Source: a bacterium (GTDB lineage: Bacteria > UBP6 > UBA1177 > JAKLFG01). From it: a DNA stretch of 64,000 bases. The number at the start of each line of letters is the position of its first letter. Position 1 is the stretch's first letter. The notes beneath the pieces are model-generated. The model was not told where the DNA came from. It saw only the letters and a program-made list of their open reading frames with translations, and ran no database searches. Positions 60,966 through 64,000 of the stretch are shown piece by piece. The translations under genes were made by a program, and so were the position numbers. The stretch lies in NCBI GenBank assembly GCA_022709425.1, contig JAKLIW010000002.1:1-64000 (forward strand). Direction: 5' to 3'.

Positions 60966-63900
60966 TTAGATATCTTCGTTTTCTTCAATGTCGCCGCCAT
61001 AGAGGGATCGCCGGTATTCCGAAGGGGTTTTGCCGGTACACTTCTTAAATATAGTGTTAAAGGTTGTTTTCGAACTGAATCCGGCATCATAGGCGATCGC
61101 AAGGAGCTTGTTGCGGTTCTCGGGATTCTTGAGCATCTCTTTGACCTCTTCAATGCGATATTCATTCACGAAGAGGTTGAAATTCTTATTGAGGCGATCA
61201 TTGAGGATTTGGGAAAGGAGGTGGGGGCTTAAATCAACCAATTCGGCCAGCTGGGGCAGGGTAAGATCTGAATCTTTATATGGTTTATTGTTCTCCATGA
61301 TGCGGGTGATGTGACGGAGCATGTTGGCGGCGGTCTCATCGTCAAGGCGGGTCCGCTCATAGCGGCGCAGATCTGTCGGTTCCGGCGCGGGAGAGGTCGC
61401 CGGCGGGGCATCGACCGGTATGGAGGGCGGAATGTCGGTCATCGGTATCGATTGAGCGGTGGCTGGCGGTGTGACCGTACTCGCAGGGGGGTCCTCTTTC
61501 CGGTCGGGGGAAAGGGTGAGTGCGATCTTTTCGATCCGGCTTCTTCTCTTCCTTCTTGATAGGTAGAGAAACAAAAGGAGGCCGATGGCGCCTGTCGAGA
61601 GTAGCGCGATCAGTAAGGGGATATTATGGCGCGGCGGCATCTGGAGAGAGACTGTGGCGGTTTGCGGTTTGGCGCCGGGGCGCTGTGCCCGGAGGTTGAA
61701 GGTGTAGGTGTTCGGCGCGAGATCGCGATAGGTGACGATCCGTTCGGGGCCGGTCTCTATCCAATCGAGATCGACGCCGTCGAGGCGGTGGGCGAAGGTG
61801 ATATCTTTTTGATCCTGCAGGGAGATGGCGCCGACGCGTATCGTTATCTGATGCGTGTCGGCCGGTATCGTCAGCCGGGGGCCGACCGGGGAAGGGGTGC
61901 GCTCATCCAATGACAGGGAGACGATGTAGGGTTGCGGTGTTCTTTCCGTTGCGTTGAGGTCGAGTTTTGCGGGATCGACGACGGTCAATCCCTTGATGGT
62001 GGAAAAATAGAAAAGTCCGTTCTTTCCGCGCAGGGCGGTCGGTTGTACGCCGCCGGTGCATTCGAGCGTCTTCATTCCTTCGGCCAGTCCGACGAGTCCT
62101 ATCGTCGGCAGGGGACCCGTGCCGGTGAGATAGCGGATAAGCGCGGTGCGGGAAAGATACCGGATGCCGTTATTGGTGGAGAGCCAGAGCCGGTCGGCGT
62201 CGTCGATGAGAATGGCGTAGACGTCGTCGGCGGGCAGTCCGTTTTTGAGAGAAAAAGAGAGGAATCTTCCTTCGCGGTGGAGGTTGAGGCCGCCGCGGTA
62301 GGTGCCGATCCACAGATTCATATCGGCGTCCTCGGTAAGCGCAAGCACCGAACGGCTTGATAGACCGTCGGCCTGTGTATAGGTTTTGATGTAGCCGTCG
62401 TTGAATAGCGATAGTCCGAAGGCGGCGGCTACCCACAGCCGCCCTGACCGATCCTCGAATATCTGGGTCACGGTCATATCGGGAAAGAGCCGGTTCGCGC
62501 GATGCGCCCGGAAGGCCCCTTTTCGTTTGAGGAGGTGAAGATCGCCGTTGATGGTCCCTACCCAGAGTTCTTTCTTCCGGTCGCGCAGAATGGCTCCGGT
62601 GATGTCGTGGGAAAGGCCGTTGCGGGTGGTGAATGTTTTAATGTCGTCGTTGCGCAGAGCGGTGATCCCGGCGGAAGAACCGATCCAGAGCGTGCCGTCG
62701 TCGTCAAGCGAAAGCGCGCCGATAAGATCGCTGGGAAGTCCCTCTTTTTTGGTGTAGCGGGAGAATTTTCCGTTCAGATACCGGTTCAATCCGCCGCCGC
62801 GGGTGCCGATCCAGAGCGAACCGTCCGGCGCTTCGGCAAGCGCATAGACCAGATTGCTCGACAGGCCGTCCTGTGTGGTCAGGGTGATCGCCGGACCATC
62901 GCTGAAGAGCGTGAGTCCTTCTTCGGTGCCGACCCATAGCCGACCCTCTCGATCGCGGTAGAGAGTGCGTACCACCAAGCCGCGCAGGCCGGAAGATTCG
63001 CCGAATGATTCTATCGTGTCGCCATGTATCCGGATGAGTCCGGTGCCGCGCGAACCGGCCCAAAGCACGCCGCCATCGGCGGCGAATGCGCTTATCGGTA
63101 CGCCGTCCGGGGGGCGCAGGACCTTGCCGGTGGTGTCCGAGAGGCCGGAAAGTCTGATTATCTCGCCGGTCGCCGTCCCTATCCATAAGGCGCCGTCGGG
63201 AGAAAAGATCGCGGCGGTGAGTTTTTTGCCGGTCAGGAGAGAAAAGGTGATGCGTTCATTTTTGTCTGCGGTGAGGGGTGAGACATCGGTGCCGGCAACA
63301 GCGAACACGGCGCCTCGCGGGTCGGTCACCAGCAGCGGTTCTCCGGCCGGAGTAACGATGCCGGGCCGCTCCACGATCTCTTTCCCCGAGAGGAGGAAGA
63401 GTTTCTCTCCTATGATCGTCCAAAGGCCGAGGGAAGAAGCGATCAATCGCCGTACCGGAGCGGCGGGAAGTCCCTTTTCCCGGCTCTGAAGAACCATGCC
63501 GTGAGGGTCGTATCTGATGATGTCGCCTCCTTCGGTGCCGGCCCAAAGGGTATCGTCCGGTGCGCTTGCAAGGCTGATGAAACGGTCGCTTGACAGTGTT
63601 GAAGGAAGGGTCCGTTTATTGAAAACGGTGAAATCCTTGCCGTCGAATCGCGCCAAACCTTCGGGGGTGGCGATCCAGACAAAACCGTCGGCGGTGCGGA
63701 TCACCGCCTCCACGGAGTTATGGGGCAACCCATCTTTGACGCTCCAGTGCTGGGCGACATAGTGGTGCAGTTTCTTTTCGGGTGACAGGGCCCAAGCGGT
63801 GGAGGACACCGTCAACATAAGTCCCATAAGCCCTATGTGACCTATAGGTCCCATGAGACTAATAGGTCCTATAGGTCGGCGGTTCTTCCGCCACCATATG

Positions 63901-64000
63901 ATCCCCAGCACCGCCAGTATCGCGAGCGACATCCATTGGCCGGTCGAGAAGAACAGGAACGCGCCGCGGGTATCGTTGCGCAGGAACTCGATGGAGAAGC
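60966..64000 (-). CDS. Lgt C-terminus fused in frame to propeller sensor and AraC-type HTH (5' partial)
   Basis: Open frame from the window edge; ~1010 residues visible. First 40 residues (FSIEFLRNDTRGAFLFF..STGQWMSLAI..) match the last transmembrane part of prolipoprotein diacylglyceryl transferase Lgt, which attaches diacylglycerol to lipobox Cys. No stop follows; a PIG/LMG tripeptide linker leads to a second helix (LMLTVSSTAWA), then 11-14 two-component-type propeller blades (about residues 55-660 counting from 63932; e.g. DGSLWIGTRGGGL), a Y_Y_Y domain (about 690-755), a membrane helix (about 770-790), a Pro-rich linker and an AraC-type HTH (about 886-980, ending YDAGFSSKTTFNTIFKKCTG). 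No histidine-kinase or receiver domain lies between, so signalling would be direct, ToxR-like. Separate initiation at an internal ATG near 63820 is possible but no clear ribosome site is visible. Confidence 0.8.
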   Translation of the reverse strand, partial: FSIEFLRNDTRGAFLFFSTGQWMSLAILAVLGIIWWRKNRRPIGPISLMGPIGHIGLMGLMLTVSSTAWALSPEKKLHHYVAQHWSVKDGLPHNSVEAVIRTADGFVWIATPEGLARFDGKDFTVFNKRTLPSTLSSDRFISLASAPDDTLWAGTEGGDIIRYDPHGMVLQSREKGLPAAPVRRLIASSLGLWTIIGEKLFLLSGKEIVERPGIVTPAGEPLLVTDPRGAVFAVAGTDVSPLTADKNERITFSLLTGKKLTAAIFSPDGALWIGTATGEIIRLSGLSDTTGKVLRPPDGVPISAFAADGGVLWAGSRGTGLIRIHGDTIESFGESSGLRGLVVRTLYRDREGRLWVGTEEGLTLFSDGPAITLTTQDGLSSNLVYALAEAPDGSLWIGTRGGGLNRYLNGKFSRYTKKEGLPSDLIGALSLDDDGTLWIGSSAGITALRNDDIKTFTTRNGLSHDITGAILRDRKKELWVGTINGDLHLLKRKGAFRAHRANRLFPDMTVTQIFEDRSGRLWVAAAFGLSLFNDGYIKTYTQADGLSSRSVLALTEDADMNLWIGTYRGGLNLHREGRFLSFSLKNGLPADDVYAILIDDADRLWLSTNNGIRYLSRTALIRYLTGTGPLPTIGLVGLAEGMKTLECTGGVQPTALRGKNGLFYFSTIKGLTVVDPAKLDLNATERTPQPYIVSLSLDERTPSPVGPRLTIPADTHQITIRVGAISLQDQKDITFAHRLDGVDLDWIETGPERIVTYRDLAPNTYTFNLRAQRPGAKPQTATVSLQMPPRHNIPLLIALLSTGAIGLLLFLYLSRRKRRSRIEKIALTLSPDRKEDPPASTVTPPATAQSIPMTDIPPSIPVDAPPATSPAPEPTDLRRYERTRLDDETAANMLRHITRIMENNKPYKDSDLTLPQLAELVDLSPHLLSQILNDRLNKNFNLFVNEYRIEEVKEMLKNPENRNKLLAIAYDAGFSSKTTFNTIFKKCTGKTPSEYRRSLYGGDIEENEDI
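63816..63878. repeat. seven tandem 9-bp units bridging Lgt and propeller sequence
   Basis: Seven consecutive 9-mers close to YATARGTCC (TATAGGTCC, CATAAGTCC, etc.) without gaps. In the minus-strand frame each unit is three codons, giving (P/L/H)-(I/M)-(G/S) repeats. Such 9-bp arrays occur as dispersed repeats in other genomes. Because the unit is a multiple of three, it can join genes without shifting frame. Confidence 0.8.

Noticed and set aside
60966-63932. ATG at 63932 as the true start of the propeller-AraC protein
   Set aside because: This Met lies inside the Lgt C-terminal helix (QWMSLAI); upstream codons are conserved Lgt sequence, and no ribosome site precedes the ATG.

Overview
The window reads as a chromosomal segment of a Gram-negative, high-GC bacterium with an anaerobic or facultative character. 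The support is a TamA/TamB outer-membrane assembly pair, many lipobox proteins, a type IV pilus minor-pilin operon, GatCAB and a ferredoxin-dependent aldehyde oxidoreductase. The CGDG..CDDG Cys-rich repeats, Asp/Thr/Asn-rich lipoprotein linkers, DUF1566-type domains and an enlarged PilY1 resemble gene content I associate with deltaproteobacterial-grade or Myxococcota-like genomes. That placement is an inference, not a determination.

Layout. 1-3.0 kb: end of an aldehyde:ferredoxin oxidoreductase gene, then a PiT phosphate transporter and its PhoU-like partner. 3.1-9.8 kb: a tamB-tamA operon behind a tRNA-Gly(CCC). 10-13.3 kb: a CCA-adding enzyme whose last 96 bp are duplicated on the far side of a DUF1016 nuclease gene, then an AT-rich orphan and decayed fragments (a small accessory islet). 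13.3-19.8 kb: rmuC and an AddA/AddB-like helicase-nuclease pair. 20-24.4 kb: an RRM RNA-binding protein with a structured leader, a macrodomain hydrolase, an Mrr-type restriction enzyme behind a dense GATC cluster, a sulfatase-modifying-factor-like lipoprotein bracketed by 79-bp direct repeats, and a DUF488 protein carrying an in-frame repeat insertion. 24.4-33.3 kb: coaE, small lipoproteins, gatCAB, a GAF protein, a DUF1566 lipoprotein, a UbiA-type prenyltransferase and an unknown membrane protein. 33.4-33.9 kb: a DUF4258/DUF2283 pair.

34-64 kb is the most unusual part: about 30 kb of leftward genes. First comes an open frame that starts as the C-terminus of Lgt (prolipoprotein diacylglyceryl transferase) and continues without a stop into a periplasmic propeller sensor, a membrane helix and an AraC-type DNA-binding domain. 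It is followed by fimT-pilV-pilW-pilX-pilY1, an unknown exported protein, two pilin-like proteins, a DUF1566 lipoprotein, a secreted mosaic protein of about 3640 residues with three C-type lectin domains, and a lipoprotein of 1421 residues built from about 35 Cys-rich repeats.

Working model (inference): the membrane-tethered AraC protein senses something outside the cytoplasm and controls the pilus operon, perhaps through an 11-bp inverted repeat between them. The minor pilins and PilY1 initiate or cap pili, and the two giant Cys-rich proteins act as co-expressed surface or pilus-associated adhesins. Lgt would be needed to lipidate several of the products, so its covalent link to the regulator is notable.
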